A stretch of 64,000 nucleotides of DNA, from contig JANRIO010000124.1 of NCBI GenBank assembly GCA_033764875.1, positions 62,001 through 126,000 on the forward strand, read 5' to 3'. The stretch is from AWTP1-13 sp033764875. Lineage in GTDB: Bacteria > Pseudomonadota > Alphaproteobacteria > Rhizobiales > Hyphomicrobiaceae. How positions within the stretch are numbered: position 1 is the stretch's first letter; every line of letters begins with the position of its first letter. Both the position numbers and the translations under genes were made by a program. The notes under the pieces are model-generated. The model was given only the letters and a program-made list of their open reading frames with translations, searched no databases and was not told the origin of the DNA. Of this stretch, positions 34,229 to 42,538 are shown piece after piece.

Positions 34229-34410
34229 TCCTTGCCCATTCCGCACGATCGCACCGGGTAAGGATCCCGGCTCTCGCGCCGTTCGGCCGACTGTGGCCAG
34301 CCGAGGGCTCCGCCCCGCCGTCCAGGAAGTCGTGCACCCGCGCAGGAAACGGGTCGCACGGGTGCGGCCGGACGCCTATTCTCCGCCCTCTCGATTTGGC
34401 GGAGGCGACC

Positions 34411-35328
34411 ATGCTTCAGGCAGCACAGGCGAATGCGATGTCAGGCGGCCGCGGCGGGCGGGACCAGGCCCCCAAGGCCGAGAGCGACTATGCCCTTGTG
34501 CGCCGCGCCATCCACTTTCTCTCCGAGCACTGGACCGACCACCCCTCGCTGGAGACGCTGGCCGAGCACCTGGGGCTGTCGCCCACCCACTGCCAGCGCC
34601 TGTTCAAGCGCTGGTGCGGCCTGAGCCCCAAGGAGTTCGTGCAGTCGATCACCGTCGACCACGCGCGCCACCTGCTGTCGGGCTCCGCGAGCGTGCTCGA
34701 CACGGCCTACGAGGTCGGCCTGTCCGGCGCCGGCCGCCTGCACGACCTGTTCGTCAGCCACGAGGCCATGACGCCCGGCGACTACAAGCGCCGTGGCGAA
34801 GGGCTGGAGATCGCCTACGGCTTCCACGCCTCGCCCTTCGGCGAGGCGCTGTTGATGGCGACCGACCGTGGCGTCGCCGGCCTCGCCTTCGTCGACGAGG
34901 ACCAGGGCCAGACGCGCGCCGAGGCCCTCGACGACATGATGCGGCGCTGGCCCCGCGCCACCTACGTCGAGGCCCCGGACAGGACCGCCCCCCACGCCCG
35001 CCAGATCTTCAGCCCGGCCGAATGGCGGCGCGAGCAGCCCGTGCGCCTCGTCATGATCGGCTCGGACTTCGACGTGAAGGTGTGGGAGACGCTGCTCAAG
35101 ATCCCCATGGGCCGCGCGGTGAGCTATGCCGACATCGCCCGACATCTGGGCCAGCCCAACGCCTCCCGCGCCGTCGGCACCGCCGTCGGCCGCAACCCGA
35201 TCTCGTTCGTGGTGCCCTGCCATCGCGTGCTGCGCGGCGACGGCAGCCTCGGCGGCTACCATTGGGGGCTCACCCGCAAGCGCGCCCTGATCGGCTGGGA
35301 GACGGGCCGCGTCGCAGCCCCAGGATAG
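34411..35328 (+). CDS. AraC-type HTH fused to O6-alkylguanine-DNA alkyltransferase (Ada-like)
   Basis: 305 residues from ATG 34411. Residues about 25-125 are an AraC-type DNA-binding domain (HPSLETLAEHLGLSPTHCQRLFKRW; noted as LAEHLGLSPTHCQRLF) with AYEVGLSGAGRLHDLF. Residues about 140-300 are the methyltransferase: IPMGRAVSYADIARHLGQP and acceptor Cys270 in FVVPCHRVL. The N-terminal zinc domain of E. coli Ada, whose Cys methylation switches on DNA binding, is missing. The protein can thus repair O6-methylguanine, but how it would sense damage for regulation is unclear. Its own gene is the likely target. Confidence 0.92.
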   Translation: MLQAAQANAMSGGRGGRDQAPKAESDYALVRRAIHFLSEHWTDHPSLETLAEHLGLSPTHCQRLFKRWCGLSPKEFVQSITVDHARHLLSGSASVLDTAYEVGLSGAGRLHDLFVSHEAMTPGDYKRRGEGLEIAYGFHASPFGEALLMATDRGVAGLAFVDEDQGQTRAEALDDMMRRWPRATYVEAPDRTAPHARQIFSPAEWRREQPVRLVMIGSDFDVKVWETLLKIPMGRAVSYADIARHLGQPNASRAVGTAVGRNPISFVVPCHRVLRGDGSLGGYHWGLTRKRALIGWETGRVAAPG

Positions 35329-35469
35329 GGCTGCCCCCGCTGCACTCCCGCGAGGGTGGAGGCTCCTTGCAGGGACGCTGACCTTCCGCCCTCCGCTTCC
35401 AGCCCTGATCGCGGCTGAATCCCATGCAACGGATCATCCCCCGCATTTCCGGTGGCGTTTGTGCCGGCT

Positions 35470-35489
35470 TGTGGATAAATTGTGGATGA
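35470..35489 (+). promoter_or_regulatory. Tandem DnaA-box-like sites
   Basis: TGTGGATAA (35470-35478) is an exact match to the DnaA-box consensus (reverse of TTATCCACA), and TGTGGATGA (35481-35489) differs at one base. They are direct repeats with an 11-bp period, one helical turn, 28 bp upstream of the small zinc-ribbon-like gene. The stretch is AT-richer than its surroundings. Too few boxes for a replication origin; more likely a DnaA-responsive promoter or titration site. Confidence 0.5.
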
Positions 35490-35516
35490 TTGCAGTCCAG
35501 TGGGTGGAGTGGGTGC

Positions 35517-35747
35517 ATGCTGCGCGTTGAGGTTGAGTCATTTGTTCCGGCTGCACTTGCAAGTGGCAAGGAAGATCCGGCCGCCGTCCATGCGCAGCCC
35601 GTGGCCTTCATTTCCGCCCGCGGTACCGAGCTTTGCGTGGTGTGCCACACGGATACCGGCGTCCCCGTGCAGCAGGCCGTGGACACCCGGGCCCATTATG
35701 TCGCCGGCGTCGGCCAGTGTTGCGAGCACTGCAGCAGCGAGTGGTGA
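35517..35747 (+). CDS. Small zinc-ribbon-like conserved protein
   Basis: 76 residues from ATG 35517. Two CxxC knuckles, ELCVVCHTDTGVPV and GQCCEHC, are separated by DTRAHYVAGV, a spacing that fits a four-Cys zinc ribbon. The pattern C-x2-C-x-T-x-TGVPV...HYV-x-G-x-GQ-x-C is one I associate with short conserved alphaproteobacterial proteins of unknown role. It is preceded by the tandem DnaA-box-like sites and followed by another small gene on the same strand. Confidence 0.65.
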   Translation: MLRVEVESFVPAALASGKEDPAAVHAQPVAFISARGTELCVVCHTDTGVPVQQAVDTRAHYVAGVGQCCEHCSSEW

Positions 35748-35861
35748 GGCTGCGCCGTCCGGCGCTTTTGCCCTGGCATCCGGCCCTGGCGGGTCTGTCC
35801 GCCCGCGTCCCTTGTTCGCAGGCGCCCGCGTCACCAGCCGGCGCAAGCGGGAGCACGGCCG

Positions 35862-36116
35862 ATGTCTGAGCTCTACTCTCCTGATCGTCCCGCCGACCGC
35901 CTCGACCCCTTGATCCGCGACCTCGTGAGCTGGGTTGCCTGCGAGCCCCGTCCCTATGCCGAGGTGATGGAGGCCTGGCGCACCTCCTGCCCGCGCCTCG
36001 CCGTCTGGGAGGACGCGGTCGACCGCGGCTACGTGACGACGCGCCGCGGCGCCGACGGCATCGTGGTCCACGCCACGGAGTTGGGGCGCACCTGGCTGCG
36101 GTCCGGCCAGCGATAG
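35862..36116 (+). CDS. Conserved small hypothetical protein (winged-helix-like)
   Basis: 84 residues. LIRDLVSWVACEPRPYAEVMEAWRTSCPRLAVWEDAVDRGYV (noted by its parts RPYAEVMEAWRTSCPRL and WEDAVDRGYV) followed by VHATELGRTWL is a pattern I know from short conserved hypothetical proteins of Hyphomicrobiales. Helix-helix-wing spacing suggests a small winged helix, but DNA binding is not shown. It lies 115 nt after the zinc-ribbon-like gene on the same strand. Confidence 0.75.
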   Translation: MSELYSPDRPADRLDPLIRDLVSWVACEPRPYAEVMEAWRTSCPRLAVWEDAVDRGYVTTRRGADGIVVHATELGRTWLRSGQR

Positions 36117-36260
36117 CGCACGGCCTCCCGCCTCGGCCCCGGCCGCGACCTCGTGACTTTGTTTTTGCTCGCAAATCGCTTCTGCCGCAGCGGTGCTCCC
36201 GTCACCCCGCGCGATCGCCTAGAAGGGCGGGCAAACCTAACCGTCGTCGGGAGGACGTTC

Positions 36261-37460
36261 ATGAAGAGACTGGTCCTGGCAGCAGCCCTGTTGGCTGCGC
36301 CGTTGTCATTTGCAGCCGCGCAGGCGCCGGCGCCCGTGAAGCTCGGCTACATCCTCGACATGTCGGGCCCCTACGCCGACATCACCGGACCGGGCAGCGT
36401 CGAGGCCGCACGCATGGCGGTCGAGGATTTCGGCGGCAAGGTGCTGGGCCGTCCCATCGAGATCCTCTCGGCGGATCACCAGAACAAGGCCGACATCGCC
36501 GGCAGCACGGCCCGCGAATGGTTCGACAATCGCGGCGTCGACGCCATCCTTGACGTGGCCGCCTCCGCCACCGCGCTCGCCGCCAACGAGGTGGCCAAGG
36601 AGCGCAAGAAGGTCATCATGTTCTCCGGCCCCGGCGCGACCAGGCTCACCAACGAGGCCTGCACGCCGAGCTCGGTCCACTACGCCTATGACACCTACGC
36701 GCTGGCCAAGGGTACCGGCCTGGCAACCGTCAAGCAGGGCTTCGACAGCTGGTTCTTCATCACCGCAGACTACGCCTTCGGCCACGACCTCGAGCGCGAC
36801 ACCTCCACCATCGTCACGGCCGGCGGCGGCAAGCTCCTGGGCGGCGTGAAGCATCCGCTCAACAACGCCGATTTCTCGAGCTTCCTCCTGCAGGCGCAAA
36901 CCTCCAAGGCCAAGGTGGTCGGCCTCGCCAACGCCGGCGCCGACACCACCAACGCCGTCAAGCAGGCGGGCGAGTTCGGCCTCATGGCGGGCGGCCAGAA
37001 GCTTGCCGGCCTGCTCATGTTCATCACCGACATCGACAGCCTCGGCCTCAAGGTGGCGCAGGGCATGCTGCTCACCGAGGCCTTCTATTGGGATCTCAAC
37101 GACGACACGCGCGCCTTCTCCCGCCGCTTCGCCGCCAAGATCAAGCGCATGCCGACCTCGGCCCAGGCCGGCGTCTATTCCTCGACGCTCTCCTACCTGA
37201 GGGCCGTCGCCGCCGCCGGCTCCACCGACACCGACAAGGTCATGAAGGTGCTGCGCGAGACGCCGCTCAACGACATGTTCGTCAAGAACGGCCGCATCCG
37301 CGAGGACGGCCGCATGGTGCACGACATGTACCTGTTCGAGGTCAAGAAGCCGGAGGAATCGAAGGAGCGCTGGGACTACTACAAGCTGCTCGCCACCATC
37401 CCCGGCGACGAGGCCTTCCAGCCGCTCTTCCTCTCGCGCTGCCCGCTGGTGAAGAAGTAG
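36261..37460 (+). CDS. ABC transporter substrate-binding protein (branched-chain amino acid type)
   Basis: 399 residues from ATG 36261 with GGGAGG upstream. Signal peptide MKRLVLAAALLAAPLSFAAA. Type I periplasmic-binding fold of the LivK/Peripla_BP_6 class: VKLGYILDMSGPYADITGPGSVEAARMAVEDFGG, noted by GYILDMSGPYAD and AARMAVEDFGG, then LSADHQNKADIAGSTAREWFD and FITADYAFGHDLERD. No permease or ATPase genes are adjacent, so it is an orphan binding protein; alphaproteobacteria have many such copies, often for aromatic or amide compounds. Ligand unknown. Confidence 0.88.
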   Translation: MKRLVLAAALLAAPLSFAAAQAPAPVKLGYILDMSGPYADITGPGSVEAARMAVEDFGGKVLGRPIEILSADHQNKADIAGSTAREWFDNRGVDAILDVAASATALAANEVAKERKKVIMFSGPGATRLTNEACTPSSVHYAYDTYALAKGTGLATVKQGFDSWFFITADYAFGHDLERDTSTIVTAGGGKLLGGVKHPLNNADFSSFLLQAQTSKAKVVGLANAGADTTNAVKQAGEFGLMAGGQKLAGLLMFITDIDSLGLKVAQGMLLTEAFYWDLNDDTRAFSRRFAAKIKRMPTSAQAGVYSSTLSYLRAVAAAGSTDTDKVMKVLRETPLNDMFVKNGRIREDGRMVHDMYLFEVKKPEESKERWDYYKLLATIPGDEAFQPLFLSRCPLVKK

Positions 37461-37507
37461 GCCGGGTGGCTGGCGCTCTGCGCCCCGGCGCAACGTCTCC
37501 TGTGTCT

Positions 37508-37537
37508 TCCCGGATGGCGCGCAGCGCCGATCCGGGA
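37508..37537. repeat. Extragenic palindrome, second copy
   Basis: TCCCGGAT (37508-37515) and ATCCGGGA (37530-37537) are perfect outer arms around GGCGC/GCGCC. Same family as 34194-34228 (both followed by TCC after the right arm). It lies between two converging genes, where it may also act as a shared terminator. Confidence 0.65.
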
Positions 37538-37586
37538 TCCAGGGGCCATTCGCCCCGCGCCCGGCAACGCCCCGCGCCCGCTGCGC

Positions 37587-39200
37587 TCACGGCCCGGGCA
37601 CGAGGCCGTCGGCGAGCGCCTTGACGTCGGCCCGGAGCGCCTTGCGCGAGGCTTCGCGGCTGTAGTGCATGTGCCCGCCCGGATAGAGCTTCAGCTCCAC
37701 CCGGCCCTTCGGCTTGTCCGCGTAGCCGGGCAGCTGCTCCAGCAGCAGCGCGCTGCCGAAGTAGGGCGTGCGCAGGTCCGTGGCGCCGTGGGTGACGAGC
37801 AGGCGCATCTTCGGATCGAGCGCCAGCGCCGACTGCAATTGGCTGATGCTCTCGACGCCGTTGCTGAGGTTGCCCCACTGCCAGCGCAGCGAGGCGCTCA
37901 GGTGATAGGCAAGCTCCGTCTTCCAGCCGAGCCGGGCGTAGAGGTCGAGCATGGCGCCCTTGAGCGGCGCGGCAAGCGCGGCGGCGAAGGGGTCGTCCCA
38001 GCGCGGGAAGTAGGCGGTCGGGTCCGCGTCGTCGCCGGTGATGGAGACGTCGTAGCCGCTGGCCTGGCGTTGCGCCGCCCGGTTCGCCTCGCGGATGTAG
38101 ATGAACTCGTCGATGCGGCCGCCGTACTGGCGCACGGTGGCCTCGCTGAGGCCCGAGTAGGCGGCGACGCGCTTCACCACGCGCTCGAGCGCCGGCGCGT
38201 CGCGCGGGCCCCGCCCCAGGTCCGTCAGGAACTCGCCCCGCGCGTAGGCTTCCACCTCGGCGAGCTCGGCCCGCGTGCCGAACGCCTGTCCCTTGGCCTC
38301 GCGCGCCGCAGCCGCGATCGAGGGCAGCCAGTGCGCGAACGGCTGGATGCGGTGTCTGGGCCCGCGGAACAGGGAGAAGTCCATCACCGGCGAGATCAGC
38401 ACCAGGGCGCCGATGCCGGCGCCGTGCTGCGTCTGCAGCCGGTGCGCCACCTTGGGCGCGCGGATGCCGCCGTAGCTTTCGCCGACCAGCATTTTCGGGG
38501 ACACGTTGCGCTGGTGCCGCCGCAGCCAGCGCGCGATCATATCGGCGACGGAATCCGCGTCGCCGTCGACGGAGTGGTAGTCGCGCCCGCCAGGCGGCGG
38601 CGCGGCTTGCGGCGCCGGCCCCACCGCGCCGGGCTGCCCCTGGGGCCCCGCGGTCGGCGTTGCGCGGGCCAGCCGCGAGAACCCGGTTCCCACCGGGTCG
38701 ATGAAGACGAGGTCCGTGAAGTCGAGCCACGTCTCCGGGTTCGGTGCCAGCACGGCCGGCGCCGAGGGCGCCAGCGCGGCGGGCTCCGTCGACAGCCGCC
38801 ACGGTCCGAAGCCCGCCGCGTGCACCCAGGCCGAGGACGATCCGGGCCCGCCGTTGAACGCGAAGGCGACGGGGCGCTTGGCGGCGTCGGCGCCTTCGAG
38901 CTGGTAGGCCACGTAGGCCATCTCCGCCGTCAGGCGTCCGTCCTCCGCATAGAGCGGGATCGATCCGGCCGTCGCCTTGAAGGCGAGCTGGCGGCCGGGC
39001 AGGTCGAGCGTGTGCCGCGTGGTGCTGTCCGGCGGCAGCAGCCGGCGCGGCGCGGCGGGAGTGGTGGCCTCCTCGGCCCGCTTGGCCTGGGCGCCGGGCT
39101 GCGACGGCGCCTCCTGCGCGAGCGCCGCACCGGGGTGACCGGTCAGGATCAGCGCGACCAGCGCGACGGCATATGGTCTGAGCAACGGCACAACGCCCAT
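37587..39200 (-). CDS. S10 family serine carboxypeptidase-like protein
   Basis: 537 residues from ATG 39200 (MGVVPLLRPY); a further open extension upstream is not needed. Signal peptide ends near GAALAQ. Alpha/beta-hydrolase S10 landmarks: AFNGGPGSSSAWVH (oxyanion region), FIDPVGTGFSR, nucleophile Ser near 241 in LVGESYGGIRAPKVA, Asp in THGATDLRTPY and His in YPGGHMHY. All three catalytic residues are present. S10 enzymes cleave C-terminal residues at acid pH. A low-complexity Pro/Gly insert (near residues 200-225) is unusual. Secreted to the periplasm; physiological substrate unknown. Confidence 0.9.
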   Translation of the reverse strand: MGVVPLLRPYAVALVALILTGHPGAALAQEAPSQPGAQAKRAEEATTPAAPRRLLPPDSTTRHTLDLPGRQLAFKATAGSIPLYAEDGRLTAEMAYVAYQLEGADAAKRPVAFAFNGGPGSSSAWVHAAGFGPWRLSTEPAALAPSAPAVLAPNPETWLDFTDLVFIDPVGTGFSRLARATPTAGPQGQPGAVGPAPQAAPPPGGRDYHSVDGDADSVADMIARWLRRHQRNVSPKMLVGESYGGIRAPKVAHRLQTQHGAGIGALVLISPVMDFSLFRGPRHRIQPFAHWLPSIAAAAREAKGQAFGTRAELAEVEAYARGEFLTDLGRGPRDAPALERVVKRVAAYSGLSEATVRQYGGRIDEFIYIREANRAAQRQASGYDVSITGDDADPTAYFPRWDDPFAAALAAPLKGAMLDLYARLGWKTELAYHLSASLRWQWGNLSNGVESISQLQSALALDPKMRLLVTHGATDLRTPYFGSALLLEQLPGYADKPKGRVELKLYPGGHMHYSREASRKALRADVKALADGLVPGP

Positions 39201-39324
39201 GGCACGATATCCGGCATCGAACACACGCAAAGCCCCGCGCGCACTGCTACCACGATCCCGTCTCGGCCGCGCTAGCAAAACGGGCGCCGCCTGTCGCGGC
39301 AGCCGGCGCGCGCGCCGGACACGG

Positions 39325-39747
39325 TCATCGGAACGTCACGTTGAACCGCAGCGCCGCGGCGACGAGCCCCTGGCGGTAGTAGAAGCGGTGCGCGAGCACG
39401 TTGTCGAGCGCGGTGTCGAGGACGAGCTTGGCGCAGTCCAATGCGCGCGCCTCGGCCTTGAGATCGTCCATCACGCGCGCACCGACGCCGCCCCTGCGCG
39501 CGGCCTGCGTTGTCACCAGGTCGTCGACGTAGAGGAAGCGGCCGTGAATGAGGGTCTCCATGACGCGCACCCCGGCCAGTGCCACCAGCGCGCCGTCCTC
39601 GCTGAAGCCGATCAGGCGGTAGCCGCCTGCCGACATGCGCCGGAAGCGCTGGGCGAAGTCTTCGAGCGACGCAAGGTGCGGCCGCAGTTGCTGCATCAGC
39701 GGCAGGTAGTCCGCGAGCCGATCCTCCGTCACGTGCTCGCGCTTCAT
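39325..39747 (-). CDS. GNAT-family acetyltransferase
   Basis: 140 residues from ATG 39747, which overlaps the stop of the AhpD-like gene (ATGA). GNAT core: LIGFSEDGALVALAGVRVMETL, LYVDDLVTTQAARRGGVGARVMDDLKAEA, given by its acetyl-CoA loop ARRGGVGARVM, then LDTALDNVLAHRFYYRQGLVAAA. Substrate unknown. Translational coupling to the peroxidase-like gene suggests a shared stress role. Confidence 0.87.
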   Translation of the reverse strand: MKREHVTEDRLADYLPLMQQLRPHLASLEDFAQRFRRMSAGGYRLIGFSEDGALVALAGVRVMETLIHGRFLYVDDLVTTQAARRGGVGARVMDDLKAEARALDCAKLVLDTALDNVLAHRFYYRQGLVAAALRFNVTFR

Positions 39748-40223
39748 GACGCGGCCACGTGCGGCGCGAAGCGCAGGCCGACGGCAATGCGGTTCCACTG
39801 GTTGATGGTGCCGATGGCGACGGTGAGGAACAGCGCTTCCTCCGGGCTGAACTGCTCGAGCACCTGGGCATGGATGGCATCAGGCGCGCTCTCGGGCCCC
39901 ATCGCCGTGAGCGTCTCCGTCCACGCCAGCGCCGCCTTCTCGCGCGGCGAGTAGATGCCGGCCTCGCGCCACGCCGGCAGCAGGTCGATCTTGGCCGCCG
40001 GCACGCCCAGCTTGCGCATCACCGACAGGTGATACTGGATGCAGAAGGCGCAGCCGTTGATCTGCGAGGCGCGCAGCTTGACGAGCTCCGTCAGGCCCTT
40101 GTCGAGGCCGCTGGCATCGACCGCGGCGCCGAGCGCCGCCATCGCCGCGCGCACGTTAGCCGCCCGCCGGCCGAAGTCCTCGTAGGAAACCCGCTCCCCG
40201 TGCGATCCGGTGCTGTCCGCCAT
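39744..40223 (-). CDS. AhpD-like carboxymuconolactone decarboxylase-family protein
   Basis: 159 residues. All-helical CMD fold with the redox pair CAFC at about 57-60 in INGCAFCIQYH, including the downstream His of the AhpD/PA0269-type active site (E-x11-C-x2-C-x3-H). Such proteins reduce peroxides or act on reactive electrophiles. It is divergent from a MarR regulator across a 65-nt gap containing an inverted repeat, the classic arrangement of a MarR repressor and its stress target; followed by a GNAT gene with a 4-nt overlap. Confidence 0.9.
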   Translation of the reverse strand: MADSTGSHGERVSYEDFGRRAANVRAAMAALGAAVDASGLDKGLTELVKLRASQINGCAFCIQYHLSVMRKLGVPAAKIDLLPAWREAGIYSPREKAALAWTETLTAMGPESAPDAIHAQVLEQFSPEEALFLTVAIGTINQWNRIAVGLRFAPHVAAS

Positions 40224-40251
40224 GCTGGCTCTCCGTCTCCAACTCGCCTAG

Positions 40252-40286
40252 TATCAGACTACGAACATCATATTCGAGCTCTGATA
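40252..40286. promoter_or_regulatory. Inverted repeat in the AhpD/MarR divergent promoter
   Basis: TATCAGA (40252-40258) and TCTGATA (40280-40286) form an inverted repeat with a 21-nt spacer, the right arm ending two bases before the MarR start codon. The whole 65-nt intergenic stretch is AT-rich. A likely MarR operator controlling both genes. Confidence 0.5.
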
Positions 40287-40288
40287 TC

Positions 40289-40804
40289 ATGCGCAAGACG
40301 GGACACGGCGCCGTTCCCGATCCGGGCGAGGGCAAGCGCGGCGAGGCCGGGCACCTGGGCTATCTCCTGCGGCAGGCGAGCGGCGCCTTTCGCGCCCGCG
40401 TCGACCGCGCACTTTCCGACCTCGGGGTAACGGCGCCGCAGTTCGCCGTCATGACCATGATCCGCGCCTACGACGGCCTGTCGGGCGCCGATCTTGCCCG
40501 CCTCACGCTGCTCACGCCCCAGACGGTGAGCGTCATCGTCGCCAACCTGAAGCGGGCCGGCGCGCTCGCAAGCGCTCCCCATCCCGTGCACGGTCGTGTG
40601 CTTCAGCTGACCTTGACGCCGCAGGGCATGGCCGTGCACGCCCGCTGCAGGGCCCGCGTCGACCGGCTCGAGGCCGAGCTTGCGCACGGGCTGTCGGAAC
40701 GCGACGAGGCGGTCGTGCGCCGCTGGCTGGTCCGCGCGGCGAGTGAGCCCGGGCCTTCTATGCCCAGGGCCGTGCCGCGGCCGCCTTCTCCTCGTAGGCG
40801 GTGA
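40289..40804 (+). CDS. MarR-family transcriptional regulator
   Basis: 171 residues. LGYLLRQASGAFRARVDRAL, LGVTAPQFAVMTMIRAYDGLS, then the recognition helix LTLLTPQTVSVIVANLKRAGAL and the wing HPVHGRVLQLTLTPQG. Divergent from the AhpD-like gene it probably represses. The last 47 nt overlap the 3-prime end of the converging leuD, and the final 20 residues are a Pro/Arg-rich tail, so the C terminus may have been extended by loss of an earlier stop. Confidence 0.87.
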   Translation: MRKTGHGAVPDPGEGKRGEAGHLGYLLRQASGAFRARVDRALSDLGVTAPQFAVMTMIRAYDGLSGADLARLTLLTPQTVSVIVANLKRAGALASAPHPVHGRVLQLTLTPQGMAVHARCRARVDRLEAELAHGLSERDEAVVRRWLVRAASEPGPSMPRAVPRPPSPRRR

Positions 40805-41363
40805 TGGCCTTCTCGTCCTTGAGGGTGAGGCCGATGTTGTCGAGGCCCTCGAGCAGGCAGCGCTTGCGGAAGGGATCCATCTCGAAGGCAATGCAGCCGC
40901 CGTCGGGACCGCGGATCTCCTGGGCTTCCAGATCGACGGTGAGCGTGGCGTTGGCGCCGCGATTGGCGTCGTCCATCAGCTTCTCGAGCTCGTCGGGCTT
41001 CACCTTGATCGGCAGGATGCCGTTCTGGAAGCAGTTGTTGTAGAAGATGTCCGCGAACGAGGTCGAGATCACGCAGCGGATGCCGAAGTCGAGCAGCGCC
41101 CACGGCGCGTGCTCGCGCGATGAGCCGCAGCCGAAATTCTCGCCAGCCACCAGGATCTCGGCGCGGCGGTAGGCGGGCTTGTTCAGCACGAAGTCGGGGC
41201 GTTCCTTGCCGCTGTCGTCGTAGCGCAGCTCGCTGAACAGGTGCTTGCCGAGCCCCGTGCGCTTGATCGTCTTGAGGAACTGCTTCGGGATGATGGCGTC
41301 GGTGTCGACGTTGATCATCGGCAGGGGAGCGGCGACGCCCGTGAGCTTGGTGAACTTCTGCAT
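40758..41363 (-). CDS. leuD: 3-isopropylmalate dehydratase small subunit
   Basis: 201 residues. Swivelling aconitase domain: FTKLTGVAAPLPMINVDTDAIIPKQFL (noted as VDTDAIIPKQFL), ENFGCGSSREHAPWAL, ISTSFADIFYNNCFQNGILPI. With LeuC it isomerises 2- to 3-isopropylmalate in leucine synthesis. leuC lies 3.4 kb upstream on the same strand, separated by six genes; leuB is not in the window. Its end overlaps the converging MarR gene by 47 nt. Confidence 0.96.
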   Translation of the reverse strand: MQKFTKLTGVAAPLPMINVDTDAIIPKQFLKTIKRTGLGKHLFSELRYDDSGKERPDFVLNKPAYRRAEILVAGENFGCGSSREHAPWALLDFGIRCVISTSFADIFYNNCFQNGILPIKVKPDELEKLMDDANRGANATLTVDLEAQEIRGPDGGCIAFEMDPFRKRCLLEGLDNIGLTLKDEKAITAYEEKAAAARPWA

Positions 41364-41393
41364 GTCTCTCTCCCTGGGTCGTCCGCCGCAGCC

Positions 41394-41822
41394 TCACGCC
41401 CTGAGGCCGTCGGCGAGCGCGCGGAAATAGCCCTCGGCCTCGAGCAGCCGCTCGATGCGCTGGGCGTCCGCGGCTTTCACCGTCTTGAGCACGGGCTCGC
41501 GCCCTGCAATGCCCTCGAGCCGCCTTTTAACGCCAGCGAGTTTGCGTCCGTCAAGGTGATCCTCGAGGGCGGCGACGATGTCCTCGACGTAGCCGGCGAT
41601 GCGTCCGAGCTCGCGCACCGCCTCGCGCTCGGCGGCGGCGTTGGCCCCTTTCTCGAGCTTCGCGAAGGCGCCGGCGGCCCGCGCCAGGGTGGCGGCGATC
41701 TCCTCCGCGTAGGCGGCCACCTTCTCCCGCCGCCCGGCTTCGAGCTTGAGCAGGCTTTCCCGCCAGCGCGTGATGGCCTCGGTCAGGCCGAGAAGCTTGA
41801 TCGTGTAGTCGATGATCGCCAT
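41394..41822 (-). CDS. Hypothetical helical protein
   Basis: 142 residues from ATG 41822. Almost entirely predicted helical: ITRWRESLLKLEAGRREKVAAYAEEIAATLARAA (noted as RREKVAAYAEEIAATL), EREAVRELGRIAGYVEDIVAALEDHL and ADAQRIERLLEAEGYF. No family recognised. No signal peptide or membrane helix. It is 30 nt upstream of leuD on the same strand and may be co-transcribed with it. Confidence 0.68.
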   Translation of the reverse strand: MAIIDYTIKLLGLTEAITRWRESLLKLEAGRREKVAAYAEEIAATLARAAGAFAKLEKGANAAAEREAVRELGRIAGYVEDIVAALEDHLDGRKLAGVKRRLEGIAGREPVLKTVKAADAQRIERLLEAEGYFRALADGLRA

Positions 41823-41892
41823 GCCGGGCTTCGCTGGAATGGGCCTTGGGCCAGAGTATGGTGGCACCGACCGCCTGGGGATAGGCCCGGGC

Positions 41893-42396
41893 CTACCTGA
41901 TGGAGGGGTCCGCGAAGCACTGCCGCATCAGCTCGCAGCGCCGCGAGCCGGAGAAATGCATGCTGTCGCCTTTCGCAGGTGCGATGAACTTGCACACCTC
42001 CTCCAGGCCGTCGGCCGTGAGCCAGCCCTGCCGCCGCCCGCGCTGCACGGCAAAGCAGTCCGCGGTCTCCTCGTCGGGGCCCCGGAACTGGTGTCCGCAC
42101 TCGTGCGCGTGGATCCACAGCTTGACGGCCGTCGAGACCTTGTCGAGCAACCTGGGATTGAGGATCAGGAACCCCGGGTAGGCGGCGCCATAGTCGTCGA
42201 GATGGTTGTCCATCACGGTCGGGCGCTTGCCGCACACCACCCTCTGCCCGTCGAGCTTGAGCTCGCCCGAGGGCACGATCTGAGCGCCCTTGCCGACCTG
42301 GTTGACGTACTCCTCCGGCGTCGGGCCGGCCGCTGCCGGCTCTGCCAGCACCAGGGCCGCGCACAGGAGCGCGCCTGTAAGCCCTTGTTTGAGCAA
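41893..42396 (-). CDS. Putative secreted zinc metallopeptidase (HExxH)
   Basis: 167 residues from TTG 42396, chosen because GAGGGG lies just upstream and translation then begins a signal peptide (LLKQGLTGALLCAALVLAEPAAA); no ATG fits. The motif HECGHQ gives HExxH with an extra His (HAHECGH), and EETADCFAVQRG 8 residues later supplies a likely third ligand (ExxAD). Cysteines in VVCGKR, HECGH, TADCF, EVCKF, RRCEL and RQCFA suggest disulphides. Gluzincin-like hydrolase is inferred from the motif alone; exact family not recognised. Confidence 0.68.
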   Translation of the reverse strand: MLKQGLTGALLCAALVLAEPAAAGPTPEEYVNQVGKGAQIVPSGELKLDGQRVVCGKRPTVMDNHLDDYGAAYPGFLILNPRLLDKVSTAVKLWIHAHECGHQFRGPDEETADCFAVQRGRRQGWLTADGLEEVCKFIAPAKGDSMHFSGSRRCELMRQCFADPSIR

Positions 42397-42538
42397 ATCT
42401 ATCCCCTCGTTCCGCCCGACGCAGCGGCACCTGTTGCCAGTTTCGCCCGGCCGCGCCCGGATTTCAACTATCGCTACACGCCCGCGAGCCCCGCTGCCCT
42501 CGCTCGGTGCCGCGACTACGCGTAGAAGCACAAAAACC

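Noticed and set aside
35470..35489. Chromosomal replication origin
   Set aside because: Only two DnaA boxes, no AT-rich unwinding region, and no dnaA, hemE, repABC or parAB genes nearby.
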